From: Haplomitrium mnioides
Taxonomy: Eukaryota > Marchantiophyta > Haplomitriopsida > Calobryales
Direction: 5' to 3'
NCBI GenBank assembly: GCA_049999725.1
Contig: JBNGIS010038008.1
Location: forward strand, 1-37,577
DNA length: 37,577 nucleotides
The first letter of the stretch is position 1. Each line of letters opens with the position of its first letter. A model generated the notes under the pieces. The model was not told the origin of the DNA, searched no databases, and saw only the letters and a program-made list of their open reading frames with translations. Positions 20,074 to 32,400 of this stretch are shown one piece after another. A program made the translations under genes and the position numbers.

Positions 20074-22777
20074 TGTTAGGGTCCAAGATAGGAGATGAAG
20101 ACATATGCAACGAGAGGACAAAAGAGAAAGAAAACAGAAAAAAGAAGAAAACAAGAATACAAGAGGCAGAAACGACGAACAGTGAACACTGTCCAAACAG
20201 TAGGAAGAAATTATGATTAAGATAAAAGACTTTTATATTCAAATTTAAAGAAAAAAACTTCTCTTTAGGATTTAGAAATACAATCGCAGAAATAACATGA
20301 GTCTTCTGAAAATTACAAGCACCAAAAAGATCAAGCAACAACAACAACTCGAACAATCAAAATGGAGAAAATTTGACAAATAGCGCTTTAGCATGAAGAA
20401 AAAAAAAAGACACTGCCTTATAAGTCACTTGTGTGTGTGTGTGTGTGTTGTAAGAGTATACATATACATGTTTGTGTTTTGTGGGATTTGAAAAAAAATT
20501 GTTCAGGTTGGTAAACAACAAAGATTATGTTAAAATATTAATTAATTAACACTAAACCTAAGCTACCAATCAAGCCAAGGAGAAAAGATGGATAAAATAG
20601 ATGGGTGAGATGTGTTTGATCCAAGAATGGAGGTTTAAAAGAAAAATATTCCTATGTGTGGGAGTTAAAGAAGCAGTGGTGACGAAGCATAATGGAGATA
20701 AGGAGTGAGGATAATAGTAGTAACCAAATCACTTGGTGTGGGAGTAGCCATCAACGATTCTGGGATTGAGTGAAGCTGGAGATGTTTAAGAGTAGTATAC
20801 CTGCAATCTCGATTGGAGCAGAAAAGAAATTGACTGAAATTCGAAGTGGATTGGAGTGAATGGGAGAAGGATGGTCATGAGAACATTTCCACCTATAGGT
20901 GATGTGACACGCAAAGACACCCATGGACTGCAAGATGAATTCATCCTCTCAAAGCAATTAAGGGAACAAGTGCGTTCATGAAGACAATTCAAATTGCATA
21001 GAAAGAGGAAGGACTTGACTGGCAGAAAATTTACATGTGCTTTTACAGCCGGTGAGCAAAGTGTAGAGCAGATGGCTGTCAGGTCGACTCACAGAATAGT
21101 CTCAATGCTAATCTTCTTGCACACCTATGAAGATGACTCGATGACAAAGAAGCAAGGCGGTCATGTGTATCTAGGTTGTAAGAATGCTCACGTGTCGGCA
21201 AAACAATGCTAGGTAGGCTCTTCTTAATAAAAAATGCCCTCCTTCCTTAATCAATGTCAACTCCTTATTCTATTGTGCCCTTGTTGTCTCCTACAGCTAG
21301 CTACGACGTGAATACAAGGAAGCAGAGAATATTAAATGTTAGGGTTGTTGAGTGGTGATAACATGGGAGATACATAGATGAATGAATGCACCAAGGTTCA
21401 AAAGTGCCAAAAGAGACGGGCAACAAATTTAAAATAATAACATGACCGTTGGACTGAAGTGATGTCATTCTGCATAAACAACAAAAGGGATAATTGTTGG
21501 GCTAATTTGTCAGGAAGAATTGAGCAAGGTGTTTAAGAGGTGATTAAGGATTGGAAGGGGCAGTGGAAGAATTGGATCGGTGAAGTAGGAGGCTGGAGGA
21601 ACCTAAACGAGATAGCCGGTAAGTGGATGTAGGAAGAAGAGAGGGTGACCAAAGGGTGAATTTATGAAGGATAAAGGATTTGGTTTAAGTAGAGAATGGA
21701 GACATTAGTAGGTGATATAGTTCTGAGTGGAGAATTGCTACATGATGAACAATAGGAAGGTAGGTGACTAAAGATGAACATGGAAGAGGAAAGAAGGATA
21801 TTGGGGGGAATTAGAGTAAGAAGTTGTCTAGAGAACTGATTGTAGTTGGAAGATTAAATTGGAAGAGGATATAGCATTGAGAGAAAGAAAGGGAGAATAT
21901 TGTTGGAGACGAATTTAGAAATCTGGTGGTGAACAAAGGGTGAAGAAAGAAGAGAGATTTGGTGCATGGTGTTATTGGGAAAGTTTCTCAAACATTTTAG
22001 ATAGCTCAAGTATAGGCGATTACTTCCCAAGAAGGGTACCGCTGGCTGGTGGCTAAGGTAAAAAAACAAAAAAAGTAAAAAAGTTTATGTGTTATGTGTT
22101 TGTGTGTGAGTCTAGTAGTATGTGTTCTATCGTATTCTGGTTAGTGTTCTATGCTAGTTAAGAGGAGTGGAGTGGAGTATTAGTGCAGTCAATGTTGGGT
22201 GGGTGTATTTGTCTTGTGGTGGATCTTTCATGAGAGATTAGTAGGAGTTGCCATATCATTAGAGATCTGAGAAGGGGAAGAGTTATAAAAGGGAATACTT
22301 GAGGTACTAGGAGTCACGTGGTGAGCTGAAAGATCTAGACCATATTCTGTATTGGTTGTCACTATCCATGTTATTCAATAAAATGTTGTTCATGTATATA
22401 TGGAGTCATATGAGTTCACTATGTGTATTTACTTTGGTATTCCGCTCTTTCCAAGTTGTAACACCTAAAATCATACGCTTGTGACTTATTTCATTTCTAT
22501 TATGGGCACCAAGTCATGAACCAAAAGACCAACTAGCAAGCCAACCCTCGTTTGCAGGTCCAAAGCCGGTCATGAAGGAAGAGAAAGCACTTTCATGGCC
22601 CATTGTGTTCTAATGGACCTTACTACCACCACAACCAAGTGTATCCCTAGATAGCCTGATCAGCATGGTACTTTGACTGACCCAACAAAGCTGTCAAAGT
22701 CAAAAGTTGGGCTATATACTACAACCTTATCCGAAGTAGGGCTCCCCTCATTATGCCATGGACTTCAAGACCTAATA
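20074..22777 (+). repeat. 5' LTR of the 7-kb element
   Basis: 2704 bp. The first 0.6 kb (to about 20660) and the last 0.37 kb (from about 22408) are homologous to the 3' LTR. The middle (20670-22400) is not obviously related to it. The end CCTAATA has decayed from CCTAACA. A TATA-like TTATAAAA lies at 22283-22290, and a (TG)n run at about 20430-20449 corresponds to longer runs in the other two LTRs. Confidence 0.7.
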
Positions 22778-23242
22778 GTATCATTGTTGCCAAGGACCCG
22801 CCTCATCTTCTCCTCTTGAAGGTCAAGTACCTTTGTATTCCATGAGCTATTGGGTTTTCTCTTTGATCTAGCCTAGTACTCTTCCATTCTAGATCTGGGG
22901 TGTGCTACACCTTTCTTTTGTAATTTTTTTTTGCATTTGCATGTTGGGCCAGCGGATGTGGGTTACAGGTTTCCTTTTCTTTTTTGTGGGACATACATTT
23001 TCTAGAGTTATGGAGTCTAGACTGAATCTAATGCAAACATGTCTATTTCATTTGGGTCCTCCTCCTCCTCCTCCTCTTTCAAGAATTGATCGCTCTATTT
23101 GTAGGTGTCTCTATTATCTACATTCTAGTAAGAGAAGTACTCTACTAGATTCCCCAGAGTAGCTGCTAGTGTAGTGTTGCTTATTAGTTGTTTGTGAAAA
23201 CTAAAAATACAAACAAATAGTTCTGTTTTCAAGACTGAAACA
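22778..23242. other. Leader of the 7-kb element
   Basis: Starts GTATCATTGTTGCC directly after the LTR, a weak match to TATCA-type primer sites; the tRNA is not certain. No coding signal apart from low-complexity (TCC)n at about 23058-23076. Confidence 0.4.
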
Positions 23243-25154
23243 ATGCAGCTTGATTTGCAATGGTGTCGCGATACTTACGTGCAAGAGTTTAAACAACAAG
23301 TCACATCCTTTTTCTCTGGTTTATCCAATATGAAACATAGCACATGTGATATTTGCTTGACATTAGATCATGGAGCTATGGTCTGCCTATTTTGGCAACA
23401 ATATACAAAGCTCCAAGCAAAAGGAACTCTTCCTGGATATTAGTCCCTTGTCCAGACAACCCAAACTTTCACTCAAGTGCCTTATCAGTTTTCATATCAA
23501 GGGCTATACCAACTGGTAGCATACCAAACAGTTGGTCTACCAAACACCTCAATCTGCAAGCCAAGTCATGTACTAGAATTCTATAGCTAGGGGCATGCCT
23601 ACTCTCGATACCAGCTACAATAGCCCAGGTATCATCCCAGCCACTATCCACCATAGCAAGAGCTACAACACTATCAATGGTCTTGCTAGTCACCACAGTA
23701 CCAAGTGTATCCACATGAGGTTTCTAATCAGCCTCCAACACCGCAATGCTATTCCCAAGAGGGACATTCACGCTATAATAGGCAACCACTTTCATCGGAG
23801 TCTTCCCCAAGTCAACCACAACAAAATGTTGAACCACCACTATCACAGTCTATACCTTGTCAACAAGTGGAGCAACATATTTCAGAGTTGCTATTACCCA
23901 TTCCAATACTCACCAACGTTGGACGCTCCTCTACAAGAACCCTCCACTCTCACTAATTGCTCCACAAGTACCATGCGCCCATGAAGTGCATCAAAGTGAC
24001 AACAAGATGTTCCACAAAAGATTGAAGTGGCACACAACATTCCAAACCTCCATCAAATAGCATCAACTCCTCAAGTGGAGGCAATGCCATTGTTGGAACA
24101 GTTTCCTAAGTGGGAAGTTTCCTTAAAGAGCCAATTGCTAAAATCATTCTTAAGTTTTTGATGCCTAATTCTCTTCAATGCCTCTAGCAAGACTAGGCAA
24201 CATTAGCTGAGAATATCAAAAGATAGTGGCTCACCTTGCAAGAGAGTTACATCAATGACTTTGGACAACCCAAAACCTCCAAATGTCATGCATGAAGAGG
24301 TTAGGATGATTCTAGAGAAGGATGCGGATATATATTATCTTGGATGGTTGTTGGAACATTGCCAGTATGAGGAGAAAGATACTACACATGAGGAAGTTAG
24401 AACAATCCTAGAGCTCGATGTGGAGGAAGATTATTTTGGATGTTTGTTTGATCCAAGCCAACATGAGGATGTAGAGTTTGGACAATTGTTGGTCATTTTA
24501 GACCAGCCACAGATCATGTCAGATTGCAGTGACATCATAGAAAAACATACATAGGTTCCAAGTATTACTTTTTCAATGGAAAAATCAAAAGCTTTTCCAG
24601 TTCGAGCTATAGAACAGGTGCGTATAGTGTCACATATTGTGCCAAAGAATACATGGGGTGCAGATCATGCTCCTAGCATACTTGATCAAGAGGACACATT
24701 TTTTGGTTCATTTTTTCGACCATTTGTTGGAGAAGAAGTAAGTTCAGATTTGAGAGTGCTTTGAGATCTGCATGAGGTTTTCCTTATCTCTACCTTGGAG
24801 GAGAATCTTGCGCCTTTCTTTGACTTGCAGTTTCTCATACAGACTGAACCAATATTCATGGCTCCAAACATTGTAGCTCCTCCTACATTGAACCTCTATT
24901 CTACTCATATATTGTTGTGTCATGCAATTCAAGTTGGGAAGAAACATATGATTGTACCGAAGACTAGTTTTGAGACCAAAGTTATACCTTTTGACAGTCC
25001 AACTTTATTGCATACTCTAATCTCAAGTTCCATAAAGGATCCATTGTTGGCATTTGACCTAGCTAAGAGACGCATATGGGATCCTGGAGTAGTACTTGAT
25101 TTGGTGACAGATCTATGTGTGAGCGGGCTCCATTTTCTATTTGAATTGCCATGA
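23243..25154 (+). pseudogene. Gag-like remnant with CCHC zinc knuckle
   Basis: The opening segment contains FKQQVTSFFSGLSNM followed by CDICLTLDHGAMVC at 23345-23386, an exact C-x2-C-x4-H-x4-C nucleocapsid knuckle. Downstream is a Gln/Pro/Ser-rich segment (23460-23960). Then, after several frame changes, comes an acidic region (24255-24554) with an internal duplication, HEEVRMILE...YYLGWLLE and HEEVRTILE...YFGCLFDP. A last block runs 24795-25154. I do not recognise the acidic part. No polymerase motifs are present. Confidence 0.55.
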
Positions 25155-25719
25155 AGAATCTGCCTTATATCATTGTAGTGGTAGACATAGGATTGTGTGT
25201 TCATGTGTTTGTTTGTATTCTTTTTTTAGTGGTTTGTCAGTTATGTTTTGTTTGGGTGAGTTGAGTATTTGTAATGTTGAGTTCCATATCTCTTCTGTTC
25301 TGTTCTTTGCCACCACGCCATGGCCCATCCTTGGGGAGTTCTAGAGTAGGATTGAACTAAAGGATTCTTTAAGGTCCAAGATGGGAGATGAAGACGGACG
25401 TAAAGAGAGGGCAAAGGAGGAAAAAAGCAGAAAAAAGAAGAAAACAAGGATGCAAGAGGCATAAACGACAAATAGCAAACAATGTCCAAATAGTAGAAAG
25501 AAATTATGATTCATATAAAAGACTTTTATATTCAAATTTAAAGAAAAACGCTTATTAAGGATTTAGAAATACAATCGTAGAAATAACACGAGTTTTCTGA
25601 AAATTACAAGTATCAAATAGATCAAGCAACAGATTAAGCAACAACAACAGCTCAAACAATTGAAATGGAGAAATAGCACTTTAGTAAGAAGAAAAATAAA
25701 GGCACCCTCTTGTAAGTCA

Positions 25720-25722
<3 letters not shown>

Positions 25723-25758
<36 letters not shown>
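25723..25758. repeat. (GT)n microsatellite
   Basis: About 18 uninterrupted GT units within the LTR; homologous shorter run near 20431 and longer run at 37541-37577. Confidence 0.9.
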
Positions 25759-25761
<3 letters not shown>

Positions 25762-26456
25762 GTAAGAATATACGTGTACACGTTTTTGTTTTGTGAGATT
25801 TGAAAAAAGTTGTTTGGGTTAGTAAACAACAAAGATAGTACTAAAATACTAATTAATTAACACTAAATCTAAGCTACTAGCCAAGCTAAGGAGAAAAGGT
25901 GGATTAAATGGACGGGTGAGATGTGCTTGATCATAGAATGGAGGTTTAAAAAAAAGTTCTTGTGTGTGGGAGTTAGAGCCTCACAAAAAAGAAAGAAGAG
26001 GGCTCATTTCCCCCTCTCCCTCTCTTGTGGTGTGCGGCGCCGCTTACTGTAGGAGAAAACTTTTCTTGCTCATCTTGGAGAGAATATCGACGCGGACTGA
26101 TCTTGAGGAGTTATTTTGCCAAATATGAAGGAGAGAAGAAAACTGATATGAGATGAGACGTTCTAGTTAAAGGTTCGCACTCGCCCCGACAAGTTATCTT
26201 GCTGAATATAAAAAAGGAGAATGGAGAGCTAGCTTAACTATAACACCATGATAGTAGAGAGACATTTGCTAATGTCTATGCTTTAAGACTTGGTATCATG
26301 CGCTTTTCCTTGATGTGATGTCACAAACCAAAGAGGGGCTTACAGATGATTGCAACTAAAAACTACCGATTCAAAACGGGATGATGCATCGTCGGGTTTG
26401 GGAATCACATTGTGTGGGAGGTGAAGTCAGCAATTCCGTGTTGAGCAAAGCGGAAG

Positions 26457-26675
26457 GGAATTGTAAGTCGACTGGGATTGAGATTCCATCATGAGCATAA
26501 CTAGAGCATCCAAGACGGGCTAAGCATAAAGAAATTGTAAGTCGATTGGGATTGAGATTCCATCGTGAGCATAACTAGAGTGCTCGAGCCAGGCTAGGTA
26601 GAAGGGAATTGTAATTCGACAAGGATTGAGATTCCATCGTGAGCATAGTTAGAGTGTCCGAGCCGGGATTCTATA
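26457..26675. repeat. Tandem repeat, about 74 bp, three copies
   Basis: Units start at 26457, 26531 and 26604, each with AATTGTAAGTCGA(C/T)TGGGAT, then GAGATTCCATC and GAGCATAACTAGAG. The array ends directly upstream of the TATA box, as expected for U3 enhancer-like repeats. Confidence 0.85.
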
Positions 26676-27132
26676 TAAACAGAGGGATGTCGATTCTGAT
26701 GGATCGAGAAAAAGGGAAGGTTAGCGCAAGGGAAAATTTTCACAACGGAGGAATCAATGGAAGGCATATGAGTTCACTATGTGTATTTACTTTGGGATTC
26801 CGCTCTTTCCAAGTTGCAATACCTAAAATCAAACGTTTGTGACTTATTTCATTTATGTTATGGGCACCAAGTTCTGAACTAGAAGACCAACCAGCAAGCC
26901 AACCCTCGTTTGCAGGTCCTAAGCCGGTTCTAAAGAAAGAGAAAGCACCCTCACAACCCGTTGTGTTCTGGTGGACCTTACTACCACCACAACCAAGTGT
27001 ATCTCTAGATAGCTCGATCAGCGGGGTACCTTGACTCACCCAATAAAGTTGTCAAAGTCAAAAGTTGGGCCATATACTACAACCTTATTCGAAGCAGAGC
27101 TTCTCCTATGCCCTACACTTCAAGACCTAACA

Positions 27133-27137
27133 ATCGA
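27133..27137. repeat. Right TSD ATCGA
   Basis: Matches 20069-20073 exactly. Confidence 0.8.
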
Positions 27138-28990
27138 TGTTAATGTGTGCATTATACTTTGATGCCAAAAGCAAAGAATGAGGGACTATCCATCAATTAT
27201 GTACATATTGACATTTTGTATCAACAAATGTGTATATATTATCTTGAACACTTTTCCTACAATATATGTTGCATTTAGCTTCTCCACACCACACAGTCAA
27301 TGCACCAAACAATGTGTCACAATCTCATAGGCTTCAGATTGGATCAACGGGTTTGGAATCTAAGTGACACAATAGAGTCAACTTCATTGATGCTTCCAAA
27401 ATTTGATTGTTCATCCAACATCAACAAAATATGCGCATGTGGTAAGCCTCATTTATGAAGCTCAATCATATGACATTAGCTCAATATTATGCCAAAAACT
27501 TTTTATCTTTGATATCCATCATGAGCTCTTTGTATTAGATATGAAAGATATGTGCGATCAAATTTGGTTGATTTTGTGGCACTTGACCTTTTTCCAGCTC
27601 TTCAATGATCTCCGTCCATTTTGCATTACATATGAATGTGATAAAGAGATGTAGCCGCTCTTAATACCGCACATTAGCCATTGCATCTTGGTATAGTTGG
27701 ATCATTTTCTTATCCCCTCCTAAAAATGATAATGGCAAAATCATCCTCCGTGCTACTTGTGCTACATCATGATCTCCCTCATTCAGCACATCTACGATGC
27801 ATGAATATAACTCACATCGAAATGTTGGTTGGTTGTCAATGAAGAATCAAAGCCGATTCTGCTCCACACATGCTTAACATCAAACAGAAAGATATAATTT
27901 GTAGGCTAACGTGGATGAAGCATGTAAGCATAATAATGCATTTGTGATTGGCGTATAGAGCCTCTTTTTCAACAAATAGCAGAGAGTCATTATTGTCAAA
28001 GTCCATGCCATTGAATATAAAGCCCCTGAATGGAATGTCTGTTGACCATCCTTGACGCTCGTTTGGGAAGAGCAATATGTAATGGAGCGGTGTGTATCCT
28101 GAATTCAATGCTGATACTCGTTGTAAAATCCTATTTTAAATTTACGTTTGGCAATGATCTCACAATTAGAAGTGCTGCCATCATACCCATCGCCCACCAT
28201 AATTACACCAATTTTGTCTACTGTAGGCATGTTATATCGATGTTGATCTTGTCATTGCAATGATAACAATTGTAGTTCAAGCTCAACTCCAAGCTCTTCT
28301 GCCATCTTTTCACGCACATTATTGTACAATTTTACATATAGATTAGCTATTTGCAACATGTTTTGTAGTTGGTCCATAGTGCTTCCATTCAACTGCTAAG
28401 AAAAAGACATATGACCATCTAGTGTTGTATTGCTATTGGCAATATAAAGTTGAGAGCATTTTCGTGTTAGGCCTTTATCCAGCAACATGCTATCCATTAT
28501 ATGATATAAAGAGCCACGCAATCAAAAAATATATACTCCACTTGTAGCAAAACACTAATCAATCTTTGCTCCTAATGATGCGAAAGAAATAGCGCTATTA
28601 TACACATAGATATTATGACAAAACGCCTTCACATCTTGTGTCTTCTCTTTTAGTAGACTCTTTAAAAGCTAAGGTAGATCAGCCAAAAGTGGAAGTTCAA
28701 TCTTGCCTTGATCACACCACATTGAGAATAATGGTCGGCTCTTTGAACTCCTAATAATCCGCTCTTGAATCAAGTGAAGAGCATGGTACGACATGCATAG
28801 AATACTCATTTGCTCGCATCTAAGGCACAAAGAGCAAGATGGGCATCACGTGCTTCTCTATGTTGGGTGTGATTTACCTCTCAAGTTATAGCTGCTTGGG
28901 CTTTTGTTTGATTTGCTCCATGTGCAACATGTGTGACTATTTGTGAAGAAAATTGATGATACGTGCTCTATTGTAAGAGCAATCCTATGA
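27133..28990 (-). pseudogene. Helitron Rep remnant, upstream segment
   Basis: Read on the minus strand from about 28990: ERIIRSSKSRPLFSMWCDQG, KIELPLLADLP, LYHIMDSMLLDKGL, LYIANSN, then the Helitron_like_N block RYNMPTVDKIGVIMVGDG and YTPLHYILLFPN-x-RQGW. Next comes MILPLSFLGGDKKMIQLYQD. The HUH-type catalytic site is GLPHAHILLML at 27448-27416, His-Ala-His intact. The segment stops at the LTR element, after HCLVH-x-LCGVEKLNA. Rep nicks and rejoins DNA during rolling-circle transposition. Numerous stops and frameshifts. Confidence 0.8.
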
Positions 28991-29221
28991 GAAACACATT
29001 GTTCTCATTGTAGACGGTTCTTTTAAGAGCAAGGGCTTTTAGAAATGATTGGCACTAGTTTTCCAATTCTAGAATTCTTAATGAGTGTGGCATCTAACAA
29101 TCACTATAATACATGATAGAAAAGAAAATACATGTATTAGAGAAATCTTCACATCAAAAGTGAATTTCAGAATTTCACATTTGAGGATTGATATGTACAG
29201 TACACTTGAATTGATGAGTGA
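28991..29221. other. Unassigned stretch
   Basis: Sequence between the Helitron Rep start and the tandem repeat; AT-rich, no feature recognised. Confidence 0.5.
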
Positions 29222-29445
29222 TAAGCTCAAACATGATCCATTATTATGATGAGTAGGTTGGTGCAGAAATTTTTTGGATATGAGGTTGGGTTGATGAGTA
29301 GGTAGCTGTATAAGATTTTTGCATTACTAATTTTTAGAGACTCAAGCAATGCCCAAAGGATATCTGGCATGTTTTGCATTTAGCAATTTCTCTTAGATAA
29401 AGTAAAGAGTAGGTGTTTGAAAAATGATCGATAAGGTAGTGCTTC
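29222..29445. repeat. Tandem repeat unit 1, left part
   Basis: Begins ATAAGCTCAAACATGATC, as does unit 2 at 33407. Contains GCATTACT, AGACTCAAGCAATGC and AGAGTAGGTGTTT blocks also present at 33407-33720. Its continuation after the LINE is 33152-33406. Confidence 0.65.
29430..29445. repeat. LINE left TSD
   Basis: GATAAGGTAGTGCTTC, exact match to 33136-33151. Confidence 0.92.
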
Positions 29446-32400
29446 AATACTAGTTTTTTCAGGTTGAATGTCTCGCACCTAGAAGACCCTTCAGTAATTG
29501 CTAAATTGGAGGAAATTTGGAGCTCTGTGCCAAGACCCGCAGAAGGAGCCGATGGACAGTCAGATTGGTGGGACAAGGTAGTCCGCAGAATTACTAAATG
29601 GTTGAGAGAATTCGGGTTCAGAAAAGCCTACCTTAGGAGAACAGAAGAAGTGATGCTCAGGGGAAAAGTAGCATCTCTTAGAGCTCAGATTGAGGAAGAC
29701 CAGAACAATTCTCATCTCCAAGAGGATCTAGATACACATATGGCAGCTCTAGAATTCTTCGAAGACTACAGAGCCAAAGGAGCCAGGATTCGTTCCAGTG
29801 CCAAATGGTTCGCAGAAGGAGATAAGATGAACAAGTTCTTTTTCAGCTCCCTCCAGGAACGCAAAGCAGCAGCTGAGATAGTAGAGCTGAAGGGGCCTGC
29901 ACACGAAGAACTGGTTGAATGGAAGGACAAAGAAAAGAGGTTAGTAGAATATTTGTCATCTATTTTTTGCCGCAGGGCAGATGATCCGCTAAGAGCGAAG
30001 GCCTAAGAAGAAATCCTCATGCTCATCCCCTCCCGCATCTCCCCTACCCAACGGTCCGTGCTGGACGACCCTCCCAGTGAACAAGAGTTCATGAAGGCCT
30101 TGGCTAGCATGAGTGGACTTAAATCCCCTGGACCAGATGGTCTCCCTAGTGAATTCTACAAATGTAGTTGGAAATGGATTGCCAAAGACTATGCAGCCAT
30201 GATCTTGGAATCTCTAACATGACAATGGTTCTCTGTAGAACTCAACAAAGGCACAATCTCCTTGATTGACAAGGGTGGCGATAAATCTCTAGTCTCCAAC
30301 TGGAGACCCATTTCCCTTCTTAATACCTCTTATAAGATCTTCGCCAAAGTGATTTCCCTTAGGTTGCAAAAAGTTCTAACAGGGATCATAAATACAGAGC
30401 AATCAGCCTTTCTGCCTAATAGATACATCCTTGATAATGTGATTTCTACCATTGAGACCAAGGATTGGGCCCTCTCAACAGGACAAGATTGAGTCTTCCT
30501 GAAGGTAGATTTTGAGAAAGCATATGACACAGTGGACTGGGAGTTCTTGTTCAAAATTTTAGAGGCCATGGGGTTTGGTCAGACATTCATTGACTATGTG
30601 AAGGTGACAACAACTAATGCCACGTCTGCAGTCAACCTTAATGGCATCCCCTCCCGCTCATTCCCTATCCAGCGATCAGTGCGTCAAGGCTGCCCTCTAG
30701 CTCCTTTTCTGTATCTTGTGGTAGCAGATGCATTGGGACACCTTCTCAAGAATGCAGCGCTCACTGATCAAGTTAAAGGGATTTCTATCCCTTTGGGCAG
30801 GTATCACCTCTTTTCCCAATATGCTGACGACACTCTTCTATCCTTGGCAAGAGAAGAACAGAACTTGACAAAGGCAGTGGAGGTGCTGCGTACCTTCTCC
30901 AAGGCTTCTGGACAAAATATCAACTGGGATAAATCATCTGCTATTTGGATCAGCTCGCGACCTAGACCACAAGGGTGGAACGTTGGCAGTAACTGGAAAT
31001 GGGCAGAAAATGACACAATTCTGAAATTCTTTGGTATTCCGTTTGGCCTTCAAAGCGGTCTACAAGCAATCAAGAACATCTTGGTGGACAGAGTCAGATC
31101 TAAACTCAAGTTTTGGTGCAACAGATATATCAGTCTACCAGGTAGACTGCTGATCATCAATCATATCCTTCTGGGTTCCATCTGGTACTTTGTTTCTTGC
31201 TGGGCAGGGGGCAGCTCCCCGCTTAAGGAAATCAAACAGCTGGTGAGAAACTTCCTCTGGTCAGGAAATGGGGAAAACTGCAGAGCTCCGGTGGCATGGG
31301 AAACCTACGTGAGGAGAAAGAAAGAAGGAGGATTGGGACTGATAGACATTCATGCCCAGACTCAAGCCCTGCTGGGAAAGTGGATAATGAAGACTGTGCT
31401 GCCGGGAGACTCTACATGCAAAACGTTCCTTATGTACAGAGCCAGCCAAGCTAGACCTCTCAGTAAAGTAGGTTGGGGTCACTCTCTATTGTGGACAGTA
31501 GCTGACTACAGATCCTCATGCTGGTTGACCTCGCAATTGTGGAATGAGATATGGCAGGCTTGGTCAATACTCAAAAGATCCATAAAACAGAAGGCTCATG
31601 AGTCCTTTGAAGAGGTTGTGAGCATAAACATCTGGTGGAATAAACTGGAGGACAATTCTTTGTTGGCGTCAAATAAGAGCTGGCCAGCTTTGAGGTGGTC
31701 TCAAGCAGGGGTCAACATGATTGGGGACCCATGGAATCATCAAACATACGAATTCCTTGAGTGGACAGAGGTGCAGGAACGGTTTCAGCTTCACAAAAGG
31801 CATGAGCAGAAATGGTATGACCTGATAGCTAAGATTCTTGACAGGTGGATTTCACTCCTCCTTGAGGGGCTAGGCCACTTAAGAAAAGGAGACTGGACTG
31901 GAGTCTTCTCATCTGGTTTGGACACACACCCCATCGCAATATACTTGTGGAGTGCTGATACTGAGCTGAAGGCAGGAACCATGACTCAGCCCTCTGATCT
32001 CACCCAGTCATGCTCATGGTTTTTTGTCACACCAATGTCTACCATGTTAGTAGAAGGAATTCGACCCCAGCTTCCTCCTTTAGTGATTATGAGGAAAATG
32101 AAAGTCTGCACAGTGACAAAAGATCAGAGTGCCGAGTCTAAATTACTTGGCTCGGTTATTGGAGAGGGAGATTGGGACCCTGGAATGTGGGTATGGAAAG
32201 ACAATTCACCCCTCAATAGCTACTCGACCAAGAAAGGCCGTCGGTTCATCCTGGACCGACCATCAACAATTACTCCGGTTCTAGAACGCTGGAAAGCACA
32301 GGGCTCGATCGACTCAAAATACTCCTCCAGATGGACTGATATATGGGTGGCGAGCAGATCAGCTAAAGAGGCCACTTTAATGTGGCTTATTGTCTAAAGA

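Larger units (their letters stand above)
20074..27132 (+). mobile_element. 7.06-kb LTR retrotransposon with gag-like remnants only
   Basis: Outer ends TGTTAGGGTCC (20074) and GACCTAACA (27132) are flanked by the 5-bp duplication ATCGA (20069-20073, 27133-27137). The interrupted Helitron protein continues across it. The LTRs are 20074-22777 and 25367-27132. The 2.6-kb internal part shows a CCHC zinc knuckle but no protease, RT or integrase, so this looks non-autonomous (TR-GAG/LARD type). A third LTR of the family starts at 37138. The orientation (+) is taken from the gag-like reading frames. Confidence 0.8.
25367..27132 (+). repeat. 3' LTR of the 7-kb element
   Basis: 1766 bp. The start is decayed (CTTTAAGGTCC for TGTTAGGGTCC); the end CCTAACA is intact. 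It contains a (GT)n microsatellite at about 25723-25758, a 74-bp tandem repeat at 26457-26675 and a TATA box TATATAAA at 26672-26679. Confidence 0.75.

Noticed and set aside
19916-20356. 146-aa open frame on the minus strand (and 25341-25535)
   Set aside because: It spans the LTR/Helitron junction, and the related frame at 25341-25535 is the same LTR sequence; no family resemblance.
23469-23714. 81-aa minus-strand frame in the 7-kb element
   Set aside because: Antisense to the Gln/Pro-rich gag-like segment; no motif.
25563-25832. Open frame with a Thr-His run on the minus strand
   Set aside because: Translation of the (GT)n microsatellite in the LTR.
27836-28263. Plus-strand frames in this area
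   Set aside because: The minus strand carries the Helitron Rep motifs, so these are shadows.
30532-32397. 621-aa open frame as a stand-alone host gene
   Set aside because: It is the central piece of LINE ORF2, in frame with the flanking pieces and separated from them only by single stops.
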